Source: Clostridia bacterium
GTDB lineage: Bacteria > Bacillota > Clostridia > Oscillospirales > Acutalibacteraceae
Length of the DNA: 38,995 bases
Direction of reading: 5' to 3'
NCBI GenBank assembly: GCA_017454485.1
Contig: JAFTCX010000080.1
Coordinates: 1 to 38,995 of the forward strand
Every line of letters starts with the position of its first letter. Position 1 is the stretch's first letter. Below the pieces are notes generated by a model. The model did no database searches. It was not told the origin of the DNA and was given only the letters and a program-made list of their open reading frames with translations. Of the stretch, positions 24,524 through 31,997 are shown one piece after another. The translations under genes were made by a program, and so were the position numbers.

Positions 24524-24570
24524 AAAAAATAAGACGGTTTCGGGTCAAAGTGCCCCAAGCCGTCTTTTTT
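24524..24570. terminator. Bidirectional terminator between the HD gene and pdp
   Basis: AAGACGG (24531-24537) pairs with CCGTCTT (24560-24566), and the stem continues inward (TTTCGGG with CCCCAAG, one mismatch and one G-U). An A-run precedes and a T-run follows, serving both convergent genes. Confidence 0.9.
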
Positions 24571-24585
24571 GCGCATTTTGCAGTT

Positions 24586-25887
24586 TTATCGGATAATATC
24601 GAAGATCAGGTCGGTTGCTTCCGGCGCCGCCGAACCGACCGTCAGCGCGTCAAGATACCGCTTTTCTGCCGGCGCAACCGCCGCGGCGTCGTTCGTATAA
24701 AGGGTGGCGAGAATTTCTCCCTTTTTGACCGCATCCCCGGTTTTTTTGCAAACGAGAATGCCCGCGCTGTCATCGATCTCATCTTCCTTTTTGCTGCGCC
24801 CCGCGCCGAGAATGACCGCCGCAGTGCCGATTTCTTCGGTGTCCATGCAAGTGATATAACCGTCTGCGGGAGAAACAACGGGAACCGCCAGCGCGGCACC
24901 GTCGCCGTATTTTGCAGTTTCAAGCCACGCCGCGTCGCCGCCCTGCGCTGTTACCCACGCCTGCATCTTTCGGAAGGCGTCGCCGCTTTCGATGGCGGAA
25001 ACCACGCGCGCTTCGGCTTTTTCATGCGGAAGGTCCGCAAACAGCATGGTCATCTCGGTTGCGAGCGCCACGCAAACGTCATACAAATCGCCCTTGGACG
25101 CGCCGCGAAGCACCTTGACCGCTTCAATCACCTCAAGCGTGTTGCCGACAGCCGTCCCGAGCGGACGGTTCATATCGGTGATCAACGCAGACATCTTTCG
25201 TCCGCACGCTTTGCCGATCGCCACCATGTTGCGCGCAAGAATGCGTGCGTCGTCGGCCGTTTTCATAAACGCGCCGGAGCCCGCCTTTACGTCAAGGACA
25301 ATGCTTTTGGAGCCGGCGGCGATCTTTTTGGACATGACGCTTGACGTGATCAAAGGGATGGAATCGACCGTTGCGGTCACATCGCGCAGCGCATACAGCT
25401 TTTTATCCGCCGGGGTCAGATTGCCGGACTGGCCGATCACGGCGACACCGATCTCCTCCACCTGCCGGAGAAACGCCTCGCGCGCCATCGTCACCCGCAT
25501 ACCGGGGATCGACGCAAGCTTGTCGACCGTTCCGCCGGTGTGCCCGAGTCCCCTGCCCGACATTTTTGCAACCTTGCCGCCCAGCGAAGCGACGATCGGC
25601 GCGACGATCAGCGTGGTCTTATCTCCCACGCCGCCGGTGGAATGCTTGTCCACGGTCAAATCGCCGAAGCGCGACAGATCGATCATGTCGCCGGAGCGCG
25701 CCATGCAGTCTGTCAGCGCGGCAGTTTCCTCGTCGGTCATGCCGCGAAAAAAGATTGCCATGCAAAGCGCCGACGCCTGATAATCGGGAATTGTGCCGTC
25801 CACGTAGCCGTCAATGAAAGCGGCAATTTCGTCCTTTGTGAGCGTGCCGCCGTTTCGTTTTTTCAGTATGATATCATAAATTCTCAC
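24586..25887 (-). CDS. pdp: Pyrimidine-nucleoside (thymidine) phosphorylase
   Basis: Phosphorolysis of uridine, deoxyuridine or thymidine to the base and (deoxy)ribose-1-phosphate in pyrimidine salvage. At 433 residues it has the family length. Motifs: VDKHSTGGVGDKT (phosphate loop), the signature MSGRGLGHTGGTVDKL, SSVMSKKIA, LDVKAGSGAFM, and a C-terminal swivelling domain ending TDLIFDIIR. The start is GTG at 25887 with AAGGAG 9 nt upstream; the ATG in between is in another frame. It lies 63 nt after the Ig-like gene with no clear terminator between, so it may be the tail of that operon. Confidence 0.95.
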   Translation of the reverse strand: MRIYDIILKKRNGGTLTKDEIAAFIDGYVDGTIPDYQASALCMAIFFRGMTDEETAALTDCMARSGDMIDLSRFGDLTVDKHSTGGVGDKTTLIVAPIVASLGGKVAKMSGRGLGHTGGTVDKLASIPGMRVTMAREAFLRQVEEIGVAVIGQSGNLTPADKKLYALRDVTATVDSIPLITSSVMSKKIAAGSKSIVLDVKAGSGAFMKTADDARILARNMVAIGKACGRKMSALITDMNRPLGTAVGNTLEVIEAVKVLRGASKGDLYDVCVALATEMTMLFADLPHEKAEARVVSAIESGDAFRKMQAWVTAQGGDAAWLETAKYGDGAALAVPVVSPADGYITCMDTEEIGTAAVILGAGRSKKEDEIDDSAGILVCKKTGDAVKKGEILATLYTNDAAAVAPAEKRYLDALTVGSAAPEATDLIFDIIR

Positions 25888-25950
25888 GCCATGCGTCTCC
25901 TTCCGAAATCCATGAAAAGGCTGACGGTGTTCCCGTTGCGGGTAGCTGTC

Positions 25951-26865
25951 TTATTTGCGCAGCAGACCCTTGAAAAAGTCGATGATCTGCCGGATGAGCT
26001 CTGCGATCGTGTCAAGGAAGCTGCGGATGAAATCCACACGTTCGGCGTCCTTGTCTTTTACAGTAAAGGTGATATTCACCGCTTTTTCCAGCGTGTGATC
26101 ATTGTTGGCCAACAGATCCTTGCCGAGCTTGAGCGTGTATTCGCCGGGAGCAAGGTTCTGATAGGTCAGCACGGTGAAGCTGCCTTTGCTGTCTGTATCC
26201 GGCTTCCGGAAATCACTGAACGAAACGTTTGAAACCTTTTTTCCGTCCTTGTCATAGATGCCGATTCTTTCAAAGTTGGCTGCCTGGTTTATATCCATGC
26301 CGCGGCTGAATGTGATGGTGATGGTGCCGCTGGGCTCGAGCTCGGCGCCTTCCAGATCCTTGTCGCCGGCCTTGACCGAAACAACCTCCAACGGGCTTTC
26401 GCCGTTGCCGCCGCCGGTGCCGGTACCGTTCCCTTTGTTGACCTGGAAGCCGATTTCGACCTTTGTGCCGAGCGTGCTGCCGCTCTTGGCTGCAAAGTCT
26501 TGCCCGATCGTCAGTGTGTAGCTGCCCTTGGCAAGGTCACCAAGCGTCACAAGAAAGACCGCTTTGTCTGCGCCGGGCGTCACGGTTATGCTGGCTGCGG
26601 CATTGCTGCTGTCTTTGACCTTGATTCTGCCGATGTTGCCGGCGAGCACGCTCTCATCTGTGACGTTATTGGAGAACGTGAGTGCGATTTCGGAACCGGG
26701 AGCGATCTTTGCGCCTTCAAGGTCTGCGTCGCCGACTTTTGCCGAAACGAGACTCAGCGGATTGTTGCCGCCGCCGTTGCCGCCCGCCGCAAACGCTGTT
26801 GTTGCAGCAGAAAAGAGCATGAGGATTGCCAAAAAAATGCTGAGGGTACGATTGGTTTGTTTCAT
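25951..26865 (-). CDS. Secreted protein with two Ig-like (Big_5-type) domains
   Basis: 304-residue secreted protein: signal peptide (about 1-27, ending AFAA), a Gly/Asn-rich start of the mature protein, then two SbsA/Big_5-like beta-sandwich units (about 35-140 and 155-270). Both begin with PL..VS.K.GD.DLEGA and continue with an IT.TFS or LTFS strand. They are joined by a Gly-rich linker. The last 26 residues are an amphipathic or hydrophobic helix ending FFKGLLRK. It is a paralogue of the next gene upstream, with which it shares the GGNG...PL start. It follows that gene by 6 nt. It could be a surface binding or scaffold protein of the transporter operon; no enzymatic motif is seen. Confidence 0.88.
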   Translation of the reverse strand: MKQTNRTLSIFLAILMLFSAATTAFAAGGNGGGNNPLSLVSAKVGDADLEGAKIAPGSEIALTFSNNVTDESVLAGNIGRIKVKDSSNAAASITVTPGADKAVFLVTLGDLAKGSYTLTIGQDFAAKSGSTLGTKVEIGFQVNKGNGTGTGGGNGESPLEVVSVKAGDKDLEGAELEPSGTITITFSRGMDINQAANFERIGIYDKDGKKVSNVSFSDFRKPDTDSKGSFTVLTYQNLAPGEYTLKLGKDLLANNDHTLEKAVNITFTVKDKDAERVDFIRSFLDTIAELIRQIIDFFKGLLRK

Positions 26866-26871
26866 GGGGGG

Positions 26872-27909
26872 TCATCCTTTCTTATGGTTTTTCAATTTTA
26901 TGATCAGGATCACCGCAAGCACAGCGATGATCGAGATTCCCAAAATGAGCAGATACAGCCGAAGATTTTGAAACGCGCGCTGCATATCATCGGAAACGGC
27001 AGCGTCCGCCGTCCGGATTGCAGACACGGCTGCAGAGGTCGTCGAACTCGGCTCGTCGTTTTGTAAAAACGCTTCGAGCGCAAGGGCGCTGTCATCCGCA
27101 GCAGCAGCTTCTTGCGGCGCTTCGACACCGTCAGCCGCTTCGGTGCTTTCTTCTTCAGCGTCGTCGGTGAGCACTTCAAACACTTCGGTCGTCGGCGCGG
27201 CAGGCGTCGCTGTGCTTTCCACAGTTGCAGCGGGCACCGTCACCGTTGGCGCCGTTGTCGTCGGTTTTGTTGTCGCAGGTTTCGTCGTTGTCGGCTTCGT
27301 TGTTGTCGGCTTTGTTGTTGTCGGTTTCGTTGTTGTCGGTTTTGTTGTCGGCGGTTTTGTTGTCGGCGGCTTTGTTGTTGTCGGTTTTGTCGTCGTCGGT
27401 TTCGTTGTCGTCGGTTTTGTCGTTGCGGCCGGTTTTTCCCCTTCTGTCGTAAAGCTGATGTAGCTGTCCTTGCCGATGCTCGCACCGCTCTTTGAGGTAA
27501 TGCCGCCGCCGATTTTCAAAAGATAGGTCGTGCCCGGCGTCAGCGTCGACTGCGGCACAATGGTGACGATCCGCTTGATCGACGGGTCGACCTGGTCGTC
27601 GCCCATCTCCACATGGATCGGCACGGCGCTGCCGCCCTCATCCGTCATGGAAAAGCAGGTCTTGTTATTGTCTCTTACCGTAAAGTGTACCACATTTTTG
27701 GAAAAGGTCAAGACAATTTTGGGATTCAACGCTACATTTTCTGCGCCGTTGGCAATGCTTGACGACGCGAGCACCAGCGGCTGATCTTTGCCACCGCCCG
27801 TTCCGTCACCGTTGCCGCCGACCGCAAAAGCCGAATGCGCACTGCAAAACACCAGACACAACGCAAAAAGAAACGCTGCAACGCGACTGATTGCCGTTTG
27901 GTTTTTCAT
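26872..27909 (-). CDS. Membrane-anchored surface protein: Ig-like domain, TTTKP stalk, C-terminal helix
   Basis: 345 residues from the ATG at 27909 (GGAG 8 nt upstream; an in-frame Met 14 codons earlier lies in the preceding gene). Signal peptide (about 1-30, AFA), Gly-rich start, one Big_5-like domain (about 40-155: ASSSIANGAENV, KIVLTFSKNV, GTTYLLKIGGG), then about a dozen TTTKP units forming an extended stalk, a Thr/Ala/Glu-rich stretch, and a C-terminal membrane helix (LILGISIIAVLAVILIIKL) with KNHKKG facing the cytoplasm. So the Ig domain is held away from the membrane. It overlaps the Cys-rich gene by 4 nt. Its paralogue follows. Confidence 0.9.
   Translation of the reverse strand: MKNQTAISRVAAFLFALCLVFCSAHSAFAVGGNGDGTGGGKDQPLVLASSSIANGAENVALNPKIVLTFSKNVVHFTVRDNNKTCFSMTDEGGSAVPIHVEMGDDQVDPSIKRIVTIVPQSTLTPGTTYLLKIGGGITSKSGASIGKDSYISFTTEGEKPAATTKPTTTKPTTTKPTTTKPPTTKPPTTKPTTTKPTTTKPTTTKPTTTKPATTKPTTTAPTVTVPAATVESTATPAAPTTEVFEVLTDDAEEESTEAADGVEAPQEAAAADDSALALEAFLQNDEPSSTTSAAVSAIRTADAAVSDDMQRAFQNLRLYLLILGISIIAVLAVILIIKLKNHKKG
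27246..27435 (-). repeat. 15-bp tandem repeat coding for the TTTKP stalk
   Basis: About twelve imperfect 15-bp units, each encoding T-T-T-K-P or close variants, within the stalk of the Ig-like surface protein. Such in-frame repeats can change copy number by slippage, which would alter stalk length without a frameshift. Confidence 0.85.
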
Positions 27910-28112
27910 TGTCCCGCTCCTTTCATACACAGAAAGCTGTCTTTCGTCCACCGCCGGTAGCGGCAGTTATAGCAGCTTTGTTCCTCGTCGGCGACGCATT
28001 CCTCTTCGCAGTCCTCCGTGAAAAGCGGACACTGCGCAGCGATGCGTGCGGCGTCCTGATACGCTTCTTTGCCGCCGGTAAACGTTGTTTTTCCGTTTTC
28101 TTCCTTCCACAT
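27906..28112 (-). CDS. Six-cysteine small protein of the transporter operon
   Basis: 68 residues from ATG at 28112 (AAAGGAT upstream), 4 nt after the stop of the TiaS-like gene and overlapping the next start by 4 nt. It contains six Cys (QCPLF, EDCEEEC, SCYNC and FLC contexts) within its last 42 residues, spaced as in small metal-binding or Zn-ribbon proteins, and many acidic residues. No signal peptide, so cytoplasmic. I do not recognise a named family. The tight coupling on both sides argues it is a real gene and that its amount is matched to its neighbours. Confidence 0.8.
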   Translation of the reverse strand: MWKEENGKTTFTGGKEAYQDAARIAAQCPLFTEDCEEECVADEEQSCYNCRYRRWTKDSFLCMKGAGQ

Positions 28113-28116
28113 AGCC

Positions 28117-28845
28117 TTATCCTTTGTTCTTTTTGATCTTCGGCTTCGGCATCCGGACGCCGTCTTTTTCCACAAGGATCGCGGTGATCTTTCCGGCCTG
28201 ATAAACGAGCTTGGTCGGCAGTTCAAACCGAAGAGGCATGTCCTCCGTAATCTCGTTGCCGTCCTCATCAGCGAAACGCTCCACACCGTAGGTGGAGGCA
28301 AACGCAGCCGTCGTCCACTCGATCCGATCCATCGGCGGATAAAGCTTGCCCTTGATGCGGCCCTCCGCTTTGCCGGCGCGCAATCCGGCGCCTGCGAGCG
28401 CACCGATCACGCCGATGCCTGTGCCGCCGTGTTCGCTCAGATGCACGTCGGCGCCGAACGCCTTTGCCGCAGCATAGGCCTGCGCCTTGGTCAGAATCTG
28501 CGTCTGCGCCTGTTTGCCGAACGCGATCAGCGGCGCGTAATCGAGCGAATCATCATCGGTCAAAATGCAAAGCCCCGGGTCGGAACCCTCGGCCGCGTTG
28601 TGCTGCAGATAGCTTTCGCAAAACGCCGTAAAGGCGGCGCGATCGTTCGCTGCTGCCGTGCAGCACATGGCGCTGTTGTGCGACGTATACGCGATCGCGT
28701 CGTCGATCAGAAACTGATAACGCACCACAAAGCCGCTTTCGGCAAGGCCCCGCAATGCAGCTTCGCGCATCATGTTTTCGAGCAGCTCGCCCGTGCCGAT
28801 GCTTTCGAGGTTATCGGTGTCGTCGATACAGACAAACAGGTTCAT
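28117..28845 (-). CDS. Stand-alone TiaS-like ATP-dependent domain protein
   Basis: 242-residue cytoplasmic protein resembling the N-terminal half of archaeal tRNA(Ile2) agmatinylcytidine synthetase (TiaS): CIDDTDN (Asp cluster, residues 6-12), IGTGELL, YTSHNSAM in place of the TRGNA-type strand, and HGGTGIGVIGALAGAGLR in place of the family glycine loop. The OB-fold and zinc-ribbon regions that TiaS uses on tRNA are absent, and the protein is little over half the usual length. Bacteria use lysidine synthase for that tRNA, so another role is likely. ATG at 28845 begins 1 nt after the binding-protein stop. The ATP use is inferred from family likeness. Confidence 0.78.
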   Translation of the reverse strand: MNLFVCIDDTDNLESIGTGELLENMMREAALRGLAESGFVVRYQFLIDDAIAYTSHNSAMCCTAAANDRAAFTAFCESYLQHNAAEGSDPGLCILTDDDSLDYAPLIAFGKQAQTQILTKAQAYAAAKAFGADVHLSEHGGTGIGVIGALAGAGLRAGKAEGRIKGKLYPPMDRIEWTTAAFASTYGVERFADEDGNEITEDMPLRFELPTKLVYQAGKITAILVEKDGVRMPKPKIKKNKG

Positions 28846-28846
28846 C

Positions 28847-29920
28847 TCATTCACTCTTTTCCTGTGTTTTCGGGGTGCGCATCTCGCTGCCGTCTTTGAT
28901 GGCGGCAATCCACTCGTCGCTGAGCGTGAAGCCGAAGAAAGTGTTGTAGAAGTCGCGCAGCTCTTTGTCAAAATCAAGGTCGAACGTGTCGGGATAGAGC
29001 AACTTTGTCAGCCACAGCAGCGCCAGCGGCGTTTCCAGACTCGTCGGGTGTCCCATGCGCGTGATGCCGATCGGGATCTGATACACGCGCCCTTGCTGCA
29101 CAGCGGACAGACCCACCCATTTTTCATCGGAGAGGATATAGTCGTCGACCTGTGCCTCGTTGCAGATGATCAGGTCGGGATTCCAGGCATAGATTTGTTC
29201 CAGTGTGGTAAATGCTTTGTTGCCCTCCATATTCAGCGCGCCGCTTTCCAGCGAGACGTTTGTCACGCCGGTGTGCGCAATCCATTCGGCGCAGTAGCTG
29301 TCCTTGTAATCGGTGCGTACAGCCTCATTGACGGCATGATACAGCCGCACCGGCGTTTCGGTCTTTGCTTTTTCGTCCGCGCGGTCAAGCGCAGATTGGA
29401 ACCAGCGGATGTATTGCTCGGCCTTTTCACTTTGCTGCAGCGCTTCACCCAGTACGCGCACGGCGCGGAACTGTTCGTCAATGGTTTCAAAATCGACTAC
29501 CACATATGGAATCCCCAGCGCGTCGAGCTTTGCGCGTTCGGCTTCGTTTTCATAGACGCCCCTATCCGCAAACATCAAATCGGTGCCTTTCGCCAGCACC
29601 TCTTCACCGTTGACGCTGCCGCTGTTTTTGACAACGACGGCGTTTTTGATCTGCGGACAGATTTCCGCAAGCAGCAAACTTCTGGCGCTGTTGTTGCAGG
29701 TGGTGGTGATCCTCTCGCCAAAGCCGAGCAATGTGACCATCGGGCCGGAAAACGGAGACAGCGCACAGATTGACTGCGGGTCGGCGGGTACGGTCACCGT
29801 GCGGTCGGCACAGTCGGTGACGGTGATCCCGTCGGTCGGCGGCTGCGCTTTCGGGCTGCATCCGCACAGCACACAAAGAAGCAGCAGACAGACGAGCGCA
29901 AGAGACGTCATTCTTTTCAT
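28847..29920 (-). CDS. Iron-complex/cobalamin-type ABC transporter binding lipoprotein
   Basis: 357-residue lipoprotein that binds the ligand outside the membrane and delivers it to the permease. Lipobox LCGC near residue 20 after a hydrophobic signal, then a Peripla_BP_2 (FepB/BtuF) fold: ITVTDCADRTVTVP opening, SICALSPFSG, LGFGERITTT, a long connecting helix (EQFRAVRVLGEAL), NPDLIICNE and a HPTSLETPLALLWLTK ending typical of this family. Its ATG overlaps the ATPase stop by 4 nt (ATGA). The cargo (ferric chelate, corrinoid, other metal complex) cannot be decided from sequence. Confidence 0.92.
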   Translation of the reverse strand: MKRMTSLALVCLLLLCVLCGCSPKAQPPTDGITVTDCADRTVTVPADPQSICALSPFSGPMVTLLGFGERITTTCNNSARSLLLAEICPQIKNAVVVKNSGSVNGEEVLAKGTDLMFADRGVYENEAERAKLDALGIPYVVVDFETIDEQFRAVRVLGEALQQSEKAEQYIRWFQSALDRADEKAKTETPVRLYHAVNEAVRTDYKDSYCAEWIAHTGVTNVSLESGALNMEGNKAFTTLEQIYAWNPDLIICNEAQVDDYILSDEKWVGLSAVQQGRVYQIPIGITRMGHPTSLETPLALLWLTKLLYPDTFDLDFDKELRDFYNTFFGFTLSDEWIAAIKDGSEMRTPKTQEKSE

Positions 29921-30732
29921 TCCGCTTTCTCCTCTCTGCCGAGCACGGCGATTGTTTTGACCGAACGCCCGTTTACATCGTTTGTTTCCAAGATGGATGC
30001 ACACACGCCGTAAACGTCCAGCAGCGTCTGCGCGGTCAGCAGATCGCTCGGCGCGCCGACACGTGCAGGCTCACCCTTCTTCAGCATCACGGCACGCACC
30101 GGCAGGCCCTTGGATTCAAAATAGAAGGGATGATCCAGCGCATGAGTCGCCATCAGAACGCTGATCCCGTCGTTTTTCACAAGGTCGGCCAACGTATCCA
30201 AAAACAGCAGTTCGTTTTTGAAGTCCAGCGAGCTCGTCGGTTCGTCCAGCACAATCAGCGGCGTTTGCTGCGCCAAAGCGCGGGCAAGCAGCACAAGCTT
30301 CAGCTCGCCGCCGGACAGCGAGGTATACGGTCGTTCGGCAAGTGCTTCGATTCCGACGCGCCGCAGCGCCGCGCCGCACAGTGCGCGATCCTCTTTTCCC
30401 GGCGCACCGAGCAGCCCGGCCTGCGCGGTTCGACCCATGAGCACGACTTCTCGCACCGTGTAGGGAAAGGAAGGCGTATGAATCTGCGGCACATAGGCCG
30501 CCTGCCGCGCAAGCGTCTGCCGTGTGCAGGACAACACGTTTTTGCCGCACAGGGAAACAGAACCTGAAAACGTGCGATGAAAACCCAGCACGCAGTCGAG
30601 CAACGTCGTCTTGCCGCTGCCGTTCGGGCCGAGCAGACAGACGATTTCACCCTTTTCCACCGTCAGCGACAAGTCCCGCAGCAGCGGTGTTTCACTATAG
30701 GAAAAGGAAAGGTGTTGAATATGCAAAATCAT
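29917..30732 (-). CDS. FecE/BtuD-type ABC transporter ATPase
   Basis: 271-residue cytoplasmic ATPase energising the import. Start ATG at 30732 (GGGAGG 8 nt upstream) rather than the long open frame to 31188, which is antisense-like noise inside the permease gene. Walker A GPNGSGKTT near residue 35, Q-loop VPQIHTPSF, signature LSGGELK, Walker B LIVLDEPTSSLD and switch His in MATHALD. It overlaps the permease stop by 4 nt and the binding-protein start by 4 nt. The last 60 residues carry the extra domain usual for this subfamily. Confidence 0.95.
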   Translation of the reverse strand: MILHIQHLSFSYSETPLLRDLSLTVEKGEIVCLLGPNGSGKTTLLDCVLGFHRTFSGSVSLCGKNVLSCTRQTLARQAAYVPQIHTPSFPYTVREVVLMGRTAQAGLLGAPGKEDRALCGAALRRVGIEALAERPYTSLSGGELKLVLLARALAQQTPLIVLDEPTSSLDFKNELLFLDTLADLVKNDGISVLMATHALDHPFYFESKGLPVRAVMLKKGEPARVGAPSDLLTAQTLLDVYGVCASILETNDVNGRSVKTIAVLGREEKAE

Positions 30733-31745
30733 GTCCAGTTCCCTCCCCGTGTCTTTTTGAGCAAATAAACGAAGAAGGGTGTGCCGATCAGCGCACAGAG
30801 AATGCCGATCGGGATCTCCGCGCCGGTGAGCGTGCGGGAAAGCAGATCCATCAGCACCATAAAGCACGCGCCGAGGGAAATGCTGACCGGAACCAGCTTT
30901 TGGTTGTTGTTGCCGATCAGCATCCGCCCGATATGCGGAATCACCAGACCGACCCAGCCGATCGTGCCGCTGATACATACTGCGGCGGCGGTACAAAGCG
31001 TTGCCCCGCCGATCACAAGAAACTGGCAGCGGCGCACATCCAGCCCGAGGGCAGCCGCTTCGCGGTCTCCCATGGAAAGCACATTGAGCCGCCAGCGCGA
31101 CAGGAAAACCAAAAGGATGCCAAGCGTCATGGGGATAAGCGCCAGCAGATGGGAATAGCCGATGGAAGCAAACGATCCCATAAACCAAAAGGTAATACTC
31201 GGCAACTGGCTATAAGGGTCGGCGATGTATTTCATGACGGAGACCAGCGCGCTGAAAAACGCGCCGACAATGGTTCCGCCGAGAATCATGGTAATGGTAG
31301 TCGTCACGCGGGAGATGCGGCCGGCGAACCAGCTGAGCACCACAGCCGCCAGCGCGAATACAAACGAGAGCAGATAGGTCCACACCCCGCCGCCGAAACA
31401 GACGATAGCAACGCAGGCGCCGAAGCCCGCGCCGTTGGAAACACCGAGGATGCCGGAATTGACCAGCGGATTGCGGAACACGCTTTGAAACGCTGCGCCG
31501 GACACCGCCAGCGACGCGCCGACGAACGCGGCAGCCAGAGCACGCGGCAGACGAAGCTGCCACACTGCAACCTTTGTCGCAAGCGGCACGCTTCCCGGGC
31601 GGATGAAGGCTGTCAGCACGTCACGCACCGGCAGCGGATAGCGTCCGAAAAACAGCGACGCCGCAACAAACACAACCGGCAACACAAACAGCGCCGCAAT
31701 CAGCACTGCGCGGCGCATCGGTTTGGTTATTCCGGTTCGTTTCAT
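30729..31745 (-). CDS. FecCD/BtuC-type ABC transporter permease
   Basis: 338-residue inner-membrane permease with about ten helices. Family marks: RLPRALAAAFVGASLAVSGAAFQ, NPLVNSGILGVSNGAGFG, GTIGWVGLVIPHIGRML and a final GAEIPIGILCALIGTPFFVYLL. Start ATG at 31745 with GGAG 7 nt upstream; the ORF extends 20 codons further into the promoter and is rejected there. First gene of the seven-gene operon, directly behind a near-consensus promoter. Confidence 0.95.
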   Translation of the reverse strand: MKRTGITKPMRRAVLIAALFVLPVVFVAASLFFGRYPLPVRDVLTAFIRPGSVPLATKVAVWQLRLPRALAAAFVGASLAVSGAAFQSVFRNPLVNSGILGVSNGAGFGACVAIVCFGGGVWTYLLSFVFALAAVVLSWFAGRISRVTTTITMILGGTIVGAFFSALVSVMKYIADPYSQLPSITFWFMGSFASIGYSHLLALIPMTLGILLVFLSRWRLNVLSMGDREAAALGLDVRRCQFLVIGGATLCTAAAVCISGTIGWVGLVIPHIGRMLIGNNNQKLVPVSISLGACFMVLMDLLSRTLTGAEIPIGILCALIGTPFFVYLLKKTRGGNWT

Positions 31746-31776
31746 ATCTTTGCTCCGTAAAAGATGGTATGGTATT

Positions 31777-31805
31777 ATTTTACACTGCGCGCGCGGCTTT
31801 GTCAA
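31777..31805 (-). promoter_or_regulatory. Promoter of the FecCD-type transporter operon
   Basis: Minus-strand TTGACA (31800-31805), 17-bp spacer, TAAAAT (31777-31782), about 30 nt ahead of the permease start. Consensus -35. No Fur- or cobalamin-type element was recognised in the short leader. Confidence 0.8.
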
Positions 31806-31867
31806 CGGTAACCTTTTTCACGTTAGCAGCATTCCGGCGCTCTTCCCTTCCGACAGCATGAAACCGC

Positions 31868-31927
31868 CGGGCAAGCCGAAACTGCCCGACGGATAGCGAA
31901 ACACGGCCCCCTTTCGGAAGGCCGTGT
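31868..31927. terminator. Hairpins after the giant repeat protein gene, possible terminator
   Basis: ACACGGCC (31901-31908) pairs with GGCCGTGT (31920-31927), and CGGGCA with TGCCCG lies next to it. On the minus strand the first hairpin is followed by only a short T-run, so termination is uncertain. The rest of the 250-bp spacer (31746-31997) holds the transporter promoter and no gene. Confidence 0.5.
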
Positions 31928-31997
31928 CCTGCTGCTTTGAAACAATTCAGGAGAGAATTATTTCCATGGTTTTGTTTTAAAGGGTTTTGTGTGTTCG

